Both the position numbers and the translations under genes were made by a program. A DNA stretch of 64,000 nt from Sandaracinaceae bacterium (GTDB lineage Bacteria; Myxococcota_A; Polyangia; Polyangiales; JADJQN01). Shown in pieces: positions 56,757-64,000 of this stretch. Below the pieces are notes generated by a model. That model searched no databases, had not been told where the DNA came from, and saw nothing but the letters and a program-made list of their open reading frames with translations. Where the stretch lies: positions 1,736,001 through 1,800,000 of the forward strand of contig JADJQN010000001.1 in the NCBI GenBank assembly GCA_016712745.1, written 5' to 3'. Each line of letters begins with the position of its first letter. Positions within the stretch are counted from its first letter, which is position 1.

Positions 56757-57977
56757 CTAGTTCGCCGGGAGCAGAGCGGGGAGTAACAAGACCGTCGCGA
56801 ATCCAAAGAGCGGCGCGGATCTCCAGCGACGTGCGCGTCCGTGGCCGGACGCCTCTACTTTTGCGTCTGCTGCGAGTGAATCGAGAGCACGCTGAACTGA
56901 CCGCTGACTTGCGCCGAGCGCAAGCGCCAAGGCGGAGCTAGACCACGATTCGCCGTCTGCAAGCAACGCGAGAACTTCTGCGTGCTCACCGTCGACGGGC
57001 AACGCGAGCACTGCAACTTTCTTTGCGCTCTCGGGCGCCAGCGCAAAGCCGTGCTTGGTCGCGGTCACATTGGACACGGCGCGCAGAAGCTTGCGGAGGC
57101 GGCCTATCTCCACGCGCAAACGCGCCCGATACGAGTCACTAGCGCGCTTCGATCCGAATGCGCGCGCGATAAGGACATCTCGCGCCACGTCGGCGGGCCA
57201 CGCCTCGGCGAGAGCGCGCACAAGAGCGAACAGCACGGGTCGCTTGGTGAGTGAGGTCACGATCGTTTTGTGACGCACGACGCGGCGACATGCATCCACT
57301 ATGAGCGCGTTCGAAGCAAGCAAGGTCTCGACGTCGTCAAGGAATAGCGTTCGCTGCTCCCCATTCGCGATCAAACGCGCAGCAGGCGCGTCCATGATCA
57401 ATCGTGCACTCGCGACTTCCGCCATCAGCGCAGGAATGCGCGCATGGCGCGCCGCACGTTCGGCCCGGCGCAGCGCAGTCCGTGCTGCCTTCGTGTGCAA
57501 CCGACGGAGCAGAACCCCGGCGATGACCAACTCGTGCGTGGCTCTCCACGCCGGTGGGAGATTCGACGGGTCGAGCTTTGCGAGAACACGTTCTGCCGCG
57601 TCGATCTGGCCCAATAGGAGCAATCGCCGCGCCTGCAAATGTCGCGCGTGCGCAGCATTCGCATAATCGCCTTCTGCTTCGAGCGTGGCGCGCGCGCCCT
57701 CGAGTCGCTTCGCAGGCCATGCGAGGTCGCGCCGCGCGAGCGCTATCTCGGCCTCCGCCACCACGCACCGAGCACGTGCGGCCGACTCCGACGCGGCGAA
57801 GGCCACCGCAGCTCTTCGCAGCAACGCTTTCGCGCGTCCGAGATCACCAAGTTGCGCCATGGCGATGCCGCGAAGGGCGAGCGCCGGGGCGTCGTTACGC
57901 AACGCAACCTGCTGTAGCGCAAAAAGCGGGTCCCCTGCCGCTAGAGCTCGTGCAGCCGCGGTGATCAACGAATCCAT
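56757..57977 (-). CDS. TPR-like regulator with winged-helix domain and hydrophobic C-terminus
   Basis: 406 residues. The first ~200 are Ala/Arg-rich helical repeats of TPR type (LRGIAMAQLGDLGRAKALLRRA). About 235-310 resembles a winged-helix domain of the OmpR/SARP type (VLIARAFGSKRASDSYRARLRVEIGRLRKLL, then VTATKHGFALAP). A further wHTH-like unit is at about 330-385 (SSALALALGASQRSVQRALDSL). The tail APLFGFATVLLLPALLPAN is hydrophobic, suggesting tail-anchoring, which is odd for a DNA-binding protein. It probably controls the propeller gene behind it. Confidence 0.65.
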   Translation of the reverse strand: MDSLITAAARALAAGDPLFALQQVALRNDAPALALRGIAMAQLGDLGRAKALLRRAAVAFAASESAARARCVVAEAEIALARRDLAWPAKRLEGARATLEAEGDYANAAHARHLQARRLLLLGQIDAAERVLAKLDPSNLPPAWRATHELVIAGVLLRRLHTKAARTALRRAERAARHARIPALMAEVASARLIMDAPAARLIANGEQRTLFLDDVETLLASNALIVDACRRVVRHKTIVTSLTKRPVLFALVRALAEAWPADVARDVLIARAFGSKRASDSYRARLRVEIGRLRKLLRAVSNVTATKHGFALAPESAKKVAVLALPVDGEHAEVLALLADGESWSSSALALALGASQRSVQRALDSLAADAKVEASGHGRARRWRSAPLFGFATVLLLPALLPAN

Positions 57978-58026
57978 CGATTGAGCCTAACGTTGGGTGC
58001 GGCTCATTGCTAATGGAGCTCCAGAT

Positions 58027-58803
58027 TCATCCGCCAACGACTAGCGTAATTGCCATGACGACGAGGAACGCTGCGTAGACGAGCGTCGCACTGTGCGTGT
58101 TCACGCGGCTTGTGAGGCGCGCTCCGCCTCCGGCGCCGATCACGAAGCCAACCGCAACTGCACCCAGCAGCTCCCACGGAAGCCCGCCTTGTTCGCGCGC
58201 GTACACATAGACCGCAGGCAGACCGATGGGCGGCAACATCATCGCGAGTGTCGTTGCCTGCGCCTCAAGCCTGCCGAGGTGCAGGAAGCGCCGTAGCATC
58301 GGAAGAGCGACCAGACCGCCGCCCACACCAAGCATGCCCGACATAACGCCCGCCAAAATTCCGATCGGTAGTGCAAGCCACAGTCGCCGTACCGGCGCTG
58401 CCGCTTCTGGCTCGTCTCGATCCACGGTAGGCTTTGCGCGAACTGCGTTGAAGGCTGCCAGCACCAAGAACGCGGCAAAGGCCCATCTCAGTTGCAATCC
58501 GGGAACTCGATGGGCGGACCACGCTCCAGCCGGTGCACCGACGACAAAGCCGACGACGAGTGCAACTACGAGAAGAACCTTAACGCGCACGCCAACTTTG
58601 CGGTACGCGAGCACTGCGGGCAGGCCGACCGGAGGAAGGAGCGCAGCAAGCGAGATGCCCTGCGCGCGATGCAGGTCTATCCCCAGGAGCAACACAAGGG
58701 ACGGGGCGATCAACGCTCCGCCGCCGATTCCGAGAAAACCCGAGAGCACACCGGCCGCGGCGCCGACCACTCCAGAAACGACGATCTCGTACGGGGATGA
58801 CAT
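58027..58803 (-). CDS. Sulfite exporter TauE/SafE-family permease
   Basis: 258 residues, eight or so membrane helices in two similar halves, each opened by the family motif (AGVLSGFLGIGGGALIAPSLVLL near residue 18 and AGVMSGMLGVGGGLVALPMLRR near 155). The family exports sulfite, sulfonates or related anions. It is 17 bp downstream of the DUF6132-like gene and close to a divergent persulfide-dioxygenase-like gene, pointing to export of sulfite made from sulfide or persulfide. Confidence 0.88.
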   Translation of the reverse strand: MSSPYEIVVSGVVGAAAGVLSGFLGIGGGALIAPSLVLLLGIDLHRAQGISLAALLPPVGLPAVLAYRKVGVRVKVLLVVALVVGFVVGAPAGAWSAHRVPGLQLRWAFAAFLVLAAFNAVRAKPTVDRDEPEAAAPVRRLWLALPIGILAGVMSGMLGVGGGLVALPMLRRFLHLGRLEAQATTLAMMLPPIGLPAVYVYAREQGGLPWELLGAVAVGFVIGAGGGARLTSRVNTHSATLVYAAFLVVMAITLVVGG

Positions 58804-58820
58804 TCGCGAGCACCTAGTCG

Positions 58821-58985
58821 TTAACGCGTATTGGCCAACAAAAAGCCCATGACGGCGCCGTAAAGAGTCGCCACGTACGGGTTGCCTGTGATTAGGCAGG
58901 TGCCGCTACGGCACCCGACGAATCGGTAGTACGCGTAGCCCAAGCTTGCTCCAATTGCGACGAAAAGCGCGAGTCTCAGGCCCAT
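58821..58985 (-). CDS. Small membrane protein, DUF6132-like
   Basis: 54 residues from the ATG at 58985 (MGLRLALFVAIGASLGYAYY); the frame is open further upstream into the divergent promoter. Two short membrane helices and the conserved-looking YYRFVGCRSGTCLITGNPY between them, with two cysteines. This is the DUF6132 pattern, often beside rhodanese and sulfur-transport genes. Function unknown. Confidence 0.7.
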   Translation of the reverse strand: MGLRLALFVAIGASLGYAYYRFVGCRSGTCLITGNPYVATLYGAVMGFLLANTR

Positions 58986-59128
58986 CGATATCCTACCTGG
59001 TTTAGGTGACTGAACGTCCATGCGGGTGAGAGCCAAACCGCACGCAAATGGGTTCACAAATCCACGTTGATGTCAGCTATTGCGAACCCAATTGCCGAGC
59101 GACAGGCTCCTACAATGCGGAGGCGACG

Positions 59129-59998
59129 ATGAGAGTCCAAGAATTCTTTGACACGAGGACGTTCACGCTCACGTATGTGGTGTTCGACGAAACGAGCAAA
59201 GACGCGGTCATCATCGATCCGGTGCTCGATTTTGACGCTTCCCGAGCCGAGACGTCCACTGACTCGCTCGACCGGGTTTTCGCGTTCGTCGAGTCGCAGT
59301 CGTTGCGCGTCCACTATGTGCTCGAGACGCACGCGCACGCCGACCACATCACCGGAGCGCAACCGTTGAAAGAGCGGCTAAATGCCAAGATTGCCATTGG
59401 AGCGCGTATCTCAGAGGTACAGAAAATCTTCGTGCCGCTTTTTGACTTGAGTGCAGACGTGTCCACTGAAGGAGAGCAGTTCGACCGGCTTCTGACCAAT
59501 GGCGAGAAATTCGACGCCGGTTCCCTCGCAATCGAAGTCATTGCCACGCCAGGCCATACCCCGGCATGCGTAACGTACAAAATCGCAGACGCCGTCTTCA
59601 CAGGAGATGCGTTGTTTATTGAAGACTACGGAACCGGTCGTTGCGACTTCCCGGGTGGGAGCGCGGACGTGCTCTACACTTCGGTGCACGAAGGGCTCTA
59701 CACGCTGGCCGACGAAACCCGCGTCTTTGTGGGACACGACTATCAGCCGGGCCAACGCGCACTTCGCTTCATGACGACGATCGGCGAATCAAAGCGCGCA
59801 AACATTCACATCAAGACAGAAACAAAGCGGACTGACTTTGTACGTTTTCGTAACGAGCGAGACGCCACGCTGTCAGCGCCCGCACTGATTCTGCAAAGCA
59901 TTCAGTTGAACGTGAACGCAGGGTGCTTGTCGACGCCGCATTCCAACGGACGGCGCTATCTCACCATTCCGCTCAACCTGTTCAAGCCCAATGCCTGA
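59129..59998 (+). CDS. Persulfide-dioxygenase-like MBL-fold hydrolase (ETHE1/Blh type)
   Basis: 289 residues from the ATG at 59129, preceded by GCGGAGG. The metallo-beta-lactamase motif is LETHAHADHITGAQPL, with further ligands in ATPGHTPACVTY, FTGDALFIEDYGTGRCDFPGG and VFVGHDYQPG. This set (the D-x-GRxDFxxG stretch in particular) fits ETHE1/Blh, which oxidise glutathione persulfide to sulfite with non-haem iron. The C-terminal ~60 residues may be altered, ending VNAGCLSTPHSNGRR. Divergent from DUF6132 and TauE, 143 bp apart; together a sulfide-detoxification group. Confidence 0.85.
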   Translation: MRVQEFFDTRTFTLTYVVFDETSKDAVIIDPVLDFDASRAETSTDSLDRVFAFVESQSLRVHYVLETHAHADHITGAQPLKERLNAKIAIGARISEVQKIFVPLFDLSADVSTEGEQFDRLLTNGEKFDAGSLAIEVIATPGHTPACVTYKIADAVFTGDALFIEDYGTGRCDFPGGSADVLYTSVHEGLYTLADETRVFVGHDYQPGQRALRFMTTIGESKRANIHIKTETKRTDFVRFRNERDATLSAPALILQSIQLNVNAGCLSTPHSNGRRYLTIPLNLFKPNA

Positions 59999-60040
59999 CG
60001 CCCGACGATCGATCTAAAACGACCGAACACTTGCGCCCGT

Positions 60041-60739
60041 TCACGGAGTCGGTGACTCGCATGCTGCGGGTACGGAACGGTTCCTCGATACGAGAAGCTC
60101 GCGCAACTCGCGTTCCGTCTGCGCGCACTCCTGCCTATCGGGGGCTTGATGCCAATAGTCGCATTCGCCTTCAGTCGGAACGTAGCCCGGCTCATCGGCG
60201 TTAAGAATCGGCATGGCGGCGACGCAACAACGTTGCATGCGACGACAGGCCGCATCACCCGCGCTCATCCAGAGCTGTAGCTTGCGCAATGTCGCTGCCA
60301 ACTCCTCTCCCGTGAGCAGTCGCGCAGCAAAGGACTTTTCAGAGCCAGGCGTTTCCTGCACGCGAACCGTAAGCGTGAGATGTCGCGCATCAGCACCAGA
60401 GAGGCCAAGCACCTCCCGGGGCGGCCGCCACCGTGGTGGGTCCTCGTCCGTCTCGAGCACGACGTGCGACGGAAGAAACACGTCGTTCGATTGCGCACGA
60501 AATAGGACGTGATCCCGGTAGCACGCAATGTGCGACCCTACGTCGATAACTTCGAGACACGCTCCTTCGAGGAGGGAAGTCTGATCAGTCTGAGCGCCAG
60601 TCTCACCGCGGCCAGGCGGCGCTACGACAGCAGGCCGCGCTACGAGAGCAGGTGGCGCTACGACAGCAGGCGCCGCCGCATGTGAGCATGCATTCAGAAA
60701 GAGCGCCGCCGCGGCAGTCGCAACCTCGAATCGCGTCAT
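60041..60739 (-). CDS. Hypothetical lipoprotein with VAPPA repeats
   Basis: 232 residues from the ATG at 60739 (MTRFEVATAAAALFLNAC), with a lipobox-like LNAC. The linker holds tandem Val-Ala-Pro-Pro units (VVAPPALVARPAVVAPP) reflected in a ~24-bp DNA repeat near 60620-60665. The rest is soluble with nine cysteines toward the end (CRRMQRCCVAAMP, GECDYW, QECAQTE). No recognised family. Possibly in one unit with the larger lipoprotein upstream (60836). Confidence 0.55.
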   Translation of the reverse strand: MTRFEVATAAAALFLNACSHAAAPAVVAPPALVARPAVVAPPGRGETGAQTDQTSLLEGACLEVIDVGSHIACYRDHVLFRAQSNDVFLPSHVVLETDEDPPRWRPPREVLGLSGADARHLTLTVRVQETPGSEKSFAARLLTGEELAATLRKLQLWMSAGDAACRRMQRCCVAAMPILNADEPGYVPTEGECDYWHQAPDRQECAQTERELRELLVSRNRSVPAACESPTP

Positions 60740-60835
60740 CTCACGAAGACTAGCTCCCGAATGGGCGTTTGTCTTCAAACGATTCACCCGGATGTTCTTC
60801 GCTCATGCGTTTGTGCCAAGGCACGGCGTAACGAC

Positions 60836-62131
60836 TCACGGCGCGCCGAATGCTGCGTGCGTCGCCTCTTCGAAGAAGTTGGGGCGCGCTAGCGTGCGCT
60901 CCACGCACGGCGCGATGGTTTCACCGAGGTCGGAAATAAGCTGCGCGCGAGCCGTCGTGTTCTCCCGCGGCGTTTCTTCGATTTGCGCGAGCAACTCTTG
61001 AGCGCGGGGCGCCTCGCGTTCGTTGCTACAGATGAGGAGCGTCGAGTACGCGACACCCAAATAGAGATTGGACGCTTCGGTGATGCCGAGGAAGTCCAGG
61101 TTTCGCTGGCGCGCGGCAAGCTCGCGTTCGATGAACGATCGAATGACGTCTTGATCGGGTCCCCCGCCGATCCGCACAAGGACGTCGCCAATATCATCAT
61201 CGGCCTCAAGACACACCTCTGAACGAGCCGCGTATGCGAGCGGACTAATGCGCACGAGTGAGATAGTCCCGTAGCGCCAGGGCGCCTCGCCCTGCGCGGG
61301 ATCGAGCATCCTGAGGAGCATGCGGTCGTGGTGGGGGCCGTGCACGATGCGTACACCCACGCGCGGGACAAGCGGTTCGGTTGGTTCAGACGGCGCGTCG
61401 CCGCCGATTCGGCACGTCAGCGTCGACCACCCCGTAGGCGACATCATCCCGTCGCATTCGGTCCATCCGACGACGCGGTTTGTGTCCAGGCGCAAAGCCA
61501 AGCTATCGCCACGCTCGCGTGCCGCGAGATTGAACATTCCCTCGTACATATCGCGCTCGCCGCCGCGAAAGGTCTCGCCGAGCCACACGCCATTGAGTGA
61601 ACGCCCAGCGCGAAGAGCATTCAGGGGAATGAACTCCCCGCATCCCTGGCCTTGTGTGCGCAACTCCGTAGCTGCGCTTGGGTGGGAATTATCTACGCGC
61701 GTGAAGTCTCCCAGCGCTGCATCGATGCTGGTGCATGCGCTTCCACTCGATGACGTTTCGCGCACATGAAGCGTCGTTTGCGTTGCACGCACCTCAAGGA
61801 CGTGAACGCAATCTGCAAACGGCACGGCGCAATCAACCACGTCGCCCATTCGCGCAAGCGCAATGCAGACAGGGGTGGGCGGCTCGTTCGAGAGCACGAG
61901 CTGCCAGTCCGTGGACGCGGGCCAAAGCACGAGCTCGCTATCGTCCTGCGATCGCCACACCACGCTGTTCGCGTTGGCCCACGTTTCGATCGGATGCGCA
62001 GTGGACACGCTTTCTTCGCTTGGCAAGGACGTCGGGTCATCAGCACTCTGAACAGCCGAGGACGGTACAGCTCCGCACGCTGCGAGGAGCGAGCTAGCAA
62101 CTAAGACAGCGACGCGTAGCATGGTTTCCAT
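60836..62131 (-). CDS. Hypothetical lipoprotein, 431 aa
   Basis: Start at ATG 62131, or 62122 (MLRVAVLVASSLLAACG), which has GGAAA upstream. The lipobox is LLAAC. No domain is recognised. The central region (LNGVWLGETFRGGERDMYEGMFNLA, VGWTECDGMMSPTGWSTLTC) looks like a beta-rich fold, and the last ~120 residues are helical (IRSFIERELAARQRNLDFLG). The gap to the ATP-grasp gene upstream is 20 bp, so they probably share a transcript. Confidence 0.6.
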   Translation of the reverse strand: METMLRVAVLVASSLLAACGAVPSSAVQSADDPTSLPSEESVSTAHPIETWANANSVVWRSQDDSELVLWPASTDWQLVLSNEPPTPVCIALARMGDVVDCAVPFADCVHVLEVRATQTTLHVRETSSSGSACTSIDAALGDFTRVDNSHPSAATELRTQGQGCGEFIPLNALRAGRSLNGVWLGETFRGGERDMYEGMFNLAARERGDSLALRLDTNRVVGWTECDGMMSPTGWSTLTCRIGGDAPSEPTEPLVPRVGVRIVHGPHHDRMLLRMLDPAQGEAPWRYGTISLVRISPLAYAARSEVCLEADDDIGDVLVRIGGGPDQDVIRSFIERELAARQRNLDFLGITEASNLYLGVAYSTLLICSNEREAPRAQELLAQIEETPRENTTARAQLISDLGETIAPCVERTLARPNFFEEATHAAFGAP

Positions 62132-62151
62132 TCTGCGAGCGCGCACCGAGC

Positions 62152-63099
62152 CTAGAGCGGCCGCGCAAGCTCGCGCACAAGATAGTCGACGACGCGCTCG
62201 AAGGGATCGAATCCGAATGCCTGGCCAATGGGCGCACGCAAATTCGAGTTTGCGTTGATGTCGTAGAAAACGCGGCGGCCGTCGCTTGACTCAAGATATT
62301 CGATTCCAGCAACGTCAAGCCCACCTGCCGCGACGATGCGACGTCCCTGCTCCACGGCTTCCCTCGGAACTTCCGGGTAGGGGTAGAACTCTACCGGTTT
62401 CTGCGACGTGGCCGCGGGAATTTCGCAAAGCGCATCGCTTGAGTCGGCGGGGTTGCAAAGCTCGGACGGGCAGAGATTGAACGCGCCGTGAGAGACCACG
62501 CGCATCGCGTAGAGCAGCTCGCCACCCAGAAATTCCATGCGCACGATTCCGCGCGCGGGATCGGTGGGAAAATACTCCTGAAGCAGCATGAGATTGTCGG
62601 GAAGCCAGATGTCCGGTGTCGTCGCAACTGTTCGCGCGAGCTCGTCGAAGGAGTTGAGCAAAAACATGCGGGCGCCGCTGCCACCTTGTTCAGGCTTGAG
62701 GAGCGCGGGCCAGCGCGTCCACGCATTGCGCACCGCTTCAACTTCGTTGAACGCGAGGGACGCCGGATGATCGATGCCGAGCCTCTTGAGCAGACTGCCT
62801 TGCGCGCTTTTGCTCAGCTCGAGTGAAAACGCGCGCGAGCCGTTGAGAACGCGCGCGCCCGCAAGCTCCAGGCTGCGCATCAGCGCGAGAGCCAACGGCA
62901 CGGCGCGCGTGCTACCGCGCAGATAGGCGCTGGGACTCGCCTGATTGAAGTAGAGCCGCGCGCCTGGAACGAGATCGACATCAAACGATGCCTTCTTAAG
63001 ATCGAACGTTCCAAATCTTACGCCACGTTTCTCGAGCGCGGCGAAGAGGGGCTTCTGCCACTCAGGATGCTCATGAATAACGATAAGCTCGACAGTCAC
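62152..63099 (-). CDS. ATP-grasp ligase (RimK-like)
   Basis: 315 residues from a GTG at 63099 (VTVELIVIHEHPEWQKP); the frame is open 69 codons further without sense. ATP-grasp features: SAQGSLLKRLGIDHPASLAF, the ATP-binding strand WPALLKPEQGGSGARMFLL, MLLQEYFPTDPARGIVRMEF, and the metal site GIEYLESSDGRRVFYDINANSNL. This D-I-N-A-N-x-N is the RimK/CphA-like ligand set. Such enzymes join a carboxylate to an amine (often amino acids to peptides). Substrates unknown. Confidence 0.8.
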   Translation of the reverse strand: MTVELIVIHEHPEWQKPLFAALEKRGVRFGTFDLKKASFDVDLVPGARLYFNQASPSAYLRGSTRAVPLALALMRSLELAGARVLNGSRAFSLELSKSAQGSLLKRLGIDHPASLAFNEVEAVRNAWTRWPALLKPEQGGSGARMFLLNSFDELARTVATTPDIWLPDNLMLLQEYFPTDPARGIVRMEFLGGELLYAMRVVSHGAFNLCPSELCNPADSSDALCEIPAATSQKPVEFYPYPEVPREAVEQGRRIVAAGGLDVAGIEYLESSDGRRVFYDINANSNLRAPIGQAFGFDPFERVVDYLVRELARPL

Positions 63100-63217
63100 A
63101 ATGGACCGTGCGTCGCACGTAGTGCGTGTCAGGTCAAACCCGTGCTCGCCTTGACCCTGGGGGCCCCGCGTGTAAGTCCGTAGCCGCGGTTGTTGACGGA
63201 AATAGTGGAGGAAGCTC

Positions 63218-64000
63218 GTGCACGCCAAGGTTCTTACGCTCGCATTGCTCGCATCGGTTTTGAATGTCGGATGCGGGGCTGACCGCGGCCCAGACGCGAG
63301 CACCACGGACGACGGCGGTCTGCCCGAAACGGACGGCGGTAGTCTCGTGGCCGCGCCTCAGCTCGGCGACGGCACACCGGGAAGCGCGCATGTCGTTTCG
63401 ATCTACTCGCCCTCCGCGCAACGTGAAGCGACGGATCTGGAGTTCGATCCGACGAGCGGCAAGCTGTGGGTAACCTTCCGCGAGTACGAAAGTTCGGCAA
63501 TCTGCACCGAGGCCTCGTTCGCAGGTTGCGATGCCCTCCCCGGCTGGACGTTGGAAATCACTGGCGCCGAAGGCGACGCGCCGAGCAGCGTGCTCAAGCA
63601 GGACGCCAATGCGTGGCACTTCATGCGACGTCCAACCTCGATCGCGTTCGGGGACACGGACGCGCGCTCTAGCGCAACCCCAGGCCAGTCGAGTTTCTTT
63701 GCGACATGTCACGAGGCCCGAACCGGCAACTACGACGATGACGCCTACGACTATATGGGTCCCGCCTTCTGGACGTCCGATCCGGCGGTCTACACATTCA
63801 ACGGCCCGGGGGGCAACGGCTCGCACCTCGACATGTTGCACTCCGCGCCCTTCTGCATGGGCATCGCGCACAATCGCGGCAATGCGTTTTGGGTATTCAA
63901 CGGCGACGCTGGCTCGATCGACGATGTCGACTTCGTAGAACCGCATGTCGCCGGCGGCGAAGAACACGGGGACGGGCGAATCCGCCGATTCGTCGCAGGC
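63218..64000 (+). CDS. Lipoprotein, C-terminus cut off by window edge
   Basis: At least 261 residues, open to the right edge. The GTG at 63218 is preceded by GGAGGAA at ideal spacing. The signal VHAKVLTLALLASVLNVGCG has a lipobox (NVGC). After an Asp/Gly linker the sequence has propeller-like parts (ATDLEFDPTSGKLWVTFREY, TSIAFGDTDARSS, APFCMGIAHNRGNAFWVFNG). This resembles NHL/SMP-30-type propellers with His/Asp-rich loops; possibly a surface enzyme. No firm family. Confidence 0.7.
   Translation, partial: MHAKVLTLALLASVLNVGCGADRGPDASTTDDGGLPETDGGSLVAAPQLGDGTPGSAHVVSIYSPSAQREATDLEFDPTSGKLWVTFREYESSAICTEASFAGCDALPGWTLEITGAEGDAPSSVLKQDANAWHFMRRPTSIAFGDTDARSSATPGQSSFFATCHEARTGNYDDDAYDYMGPAFWTSDPAVYTFNGPGGNGSHLDMLHSAPFCMGIAHNRGNAFWVFNGDAGSIDDVDFVEPHVAGGEEHGDGRIRRFVAG

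Noticed and set aside
63134..63967. 277-codon minus-strand frame
   Set aside because: Opposite strand has a perfect ribosome site, lipoprotein signal and propeller-like sequence; this one has none.

Overview
The window is GC-rich, densely coded chromosomal DNA. The best guess for the source is a myxobacterium-type bacterium (Myxococcota/Polyangia). The grounds are many secreted lipoproteins with cysteine-rich repeats, MYXO-CTERM-like tails, AgmX/PglI-type C-terminal domains, FHA/sigma-54-type regulators, a Kelch lipoprotein and putative secreted proteases. No rRNA or tRNA gene was found, but a tmRNA gene is clear. No CRISPR array and no complete mobile element is visible.

Layout. 1-6.2 kb: a truncated secreted gene, an M74 endopeptidase, an AgmX-type lipoprotein, a zinc-ribbon/TPR membrane protein and a PlsC-type acyltransferase. 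6.2-9.8 kb: a tight minus-strand run (YkgJ-like protein, kappa-GST-like isomerase, cysteine-rich lipoprotein, alpha/beta hydrolase). 9.9-22.7 kb: a surface/secretion block with a beta-helix lipoprotein, a frameshifted carboxypeptidase-regulatory-like gene, a WGR-like protein, a transglutaminase-elicitor-like lipoprotein, a single ORF joining an S8 protease to a HEFFH metalloprotease, a Kelch lipoprotein and a HmuY-like lipoprotein. 22.7-25.3 kb: ArfB, an HD hydrolase, and a TetR regulator with an operator-like site. 25.3-35.5 kb: SWIM/SNF2 helicase, two lipoproteins, an RluA-methyltransferase fusion and a HelD-like helicase. 35.6-43.8 kb: a very cysteine-rich lipoprotein, cytochrome P450, argA, argE, a histidine phosphatase, a presenilin/SPP-like membrane protein and a Crp/Fnr regulator.

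43.8-48 kb carries a degenerate FHA regulator, an SspB-family ClpXP adaptor, an AgmX-type protein and the tmRNA (encoded tag ANDNALALAA). With ArfB, three parts of ribosome rescue and tagged-protein degradation fall within 25 kb. From the tmRNA 3' end to about 52.95 kb lies a segment bounded by a 17-bp direct repeat of that 3' end. It holds a sigma-54 activator, GTP-dependent PEP carboxykinase, a methyltransferase and a receiver-like protein, and is edged by small palindromic repeats and an IS481-type transposase relic. 53-56.1 kb is a repeat-rich, partly decayed zone with two MITE-like palindromes. 56.1-64 kb has a propeller protein with a TPR/wHTH regulator, a small sulfur-handling group (TauE/SafE, DUF6132-like, persulfide-dioxygenase-like), two hypothetical lipoproteins, an ATP-grasp enzyme and a lipoprotein cut by the window end.

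The points most worth checking are the presenilin/SPP-like protein at 42.2-43.0 kb, the double-protease ORF with internal sorting signals at 16.8-19.8 kb, the att-like duplication of the tmRNA 3' end, and three separate palindromic repeat families.
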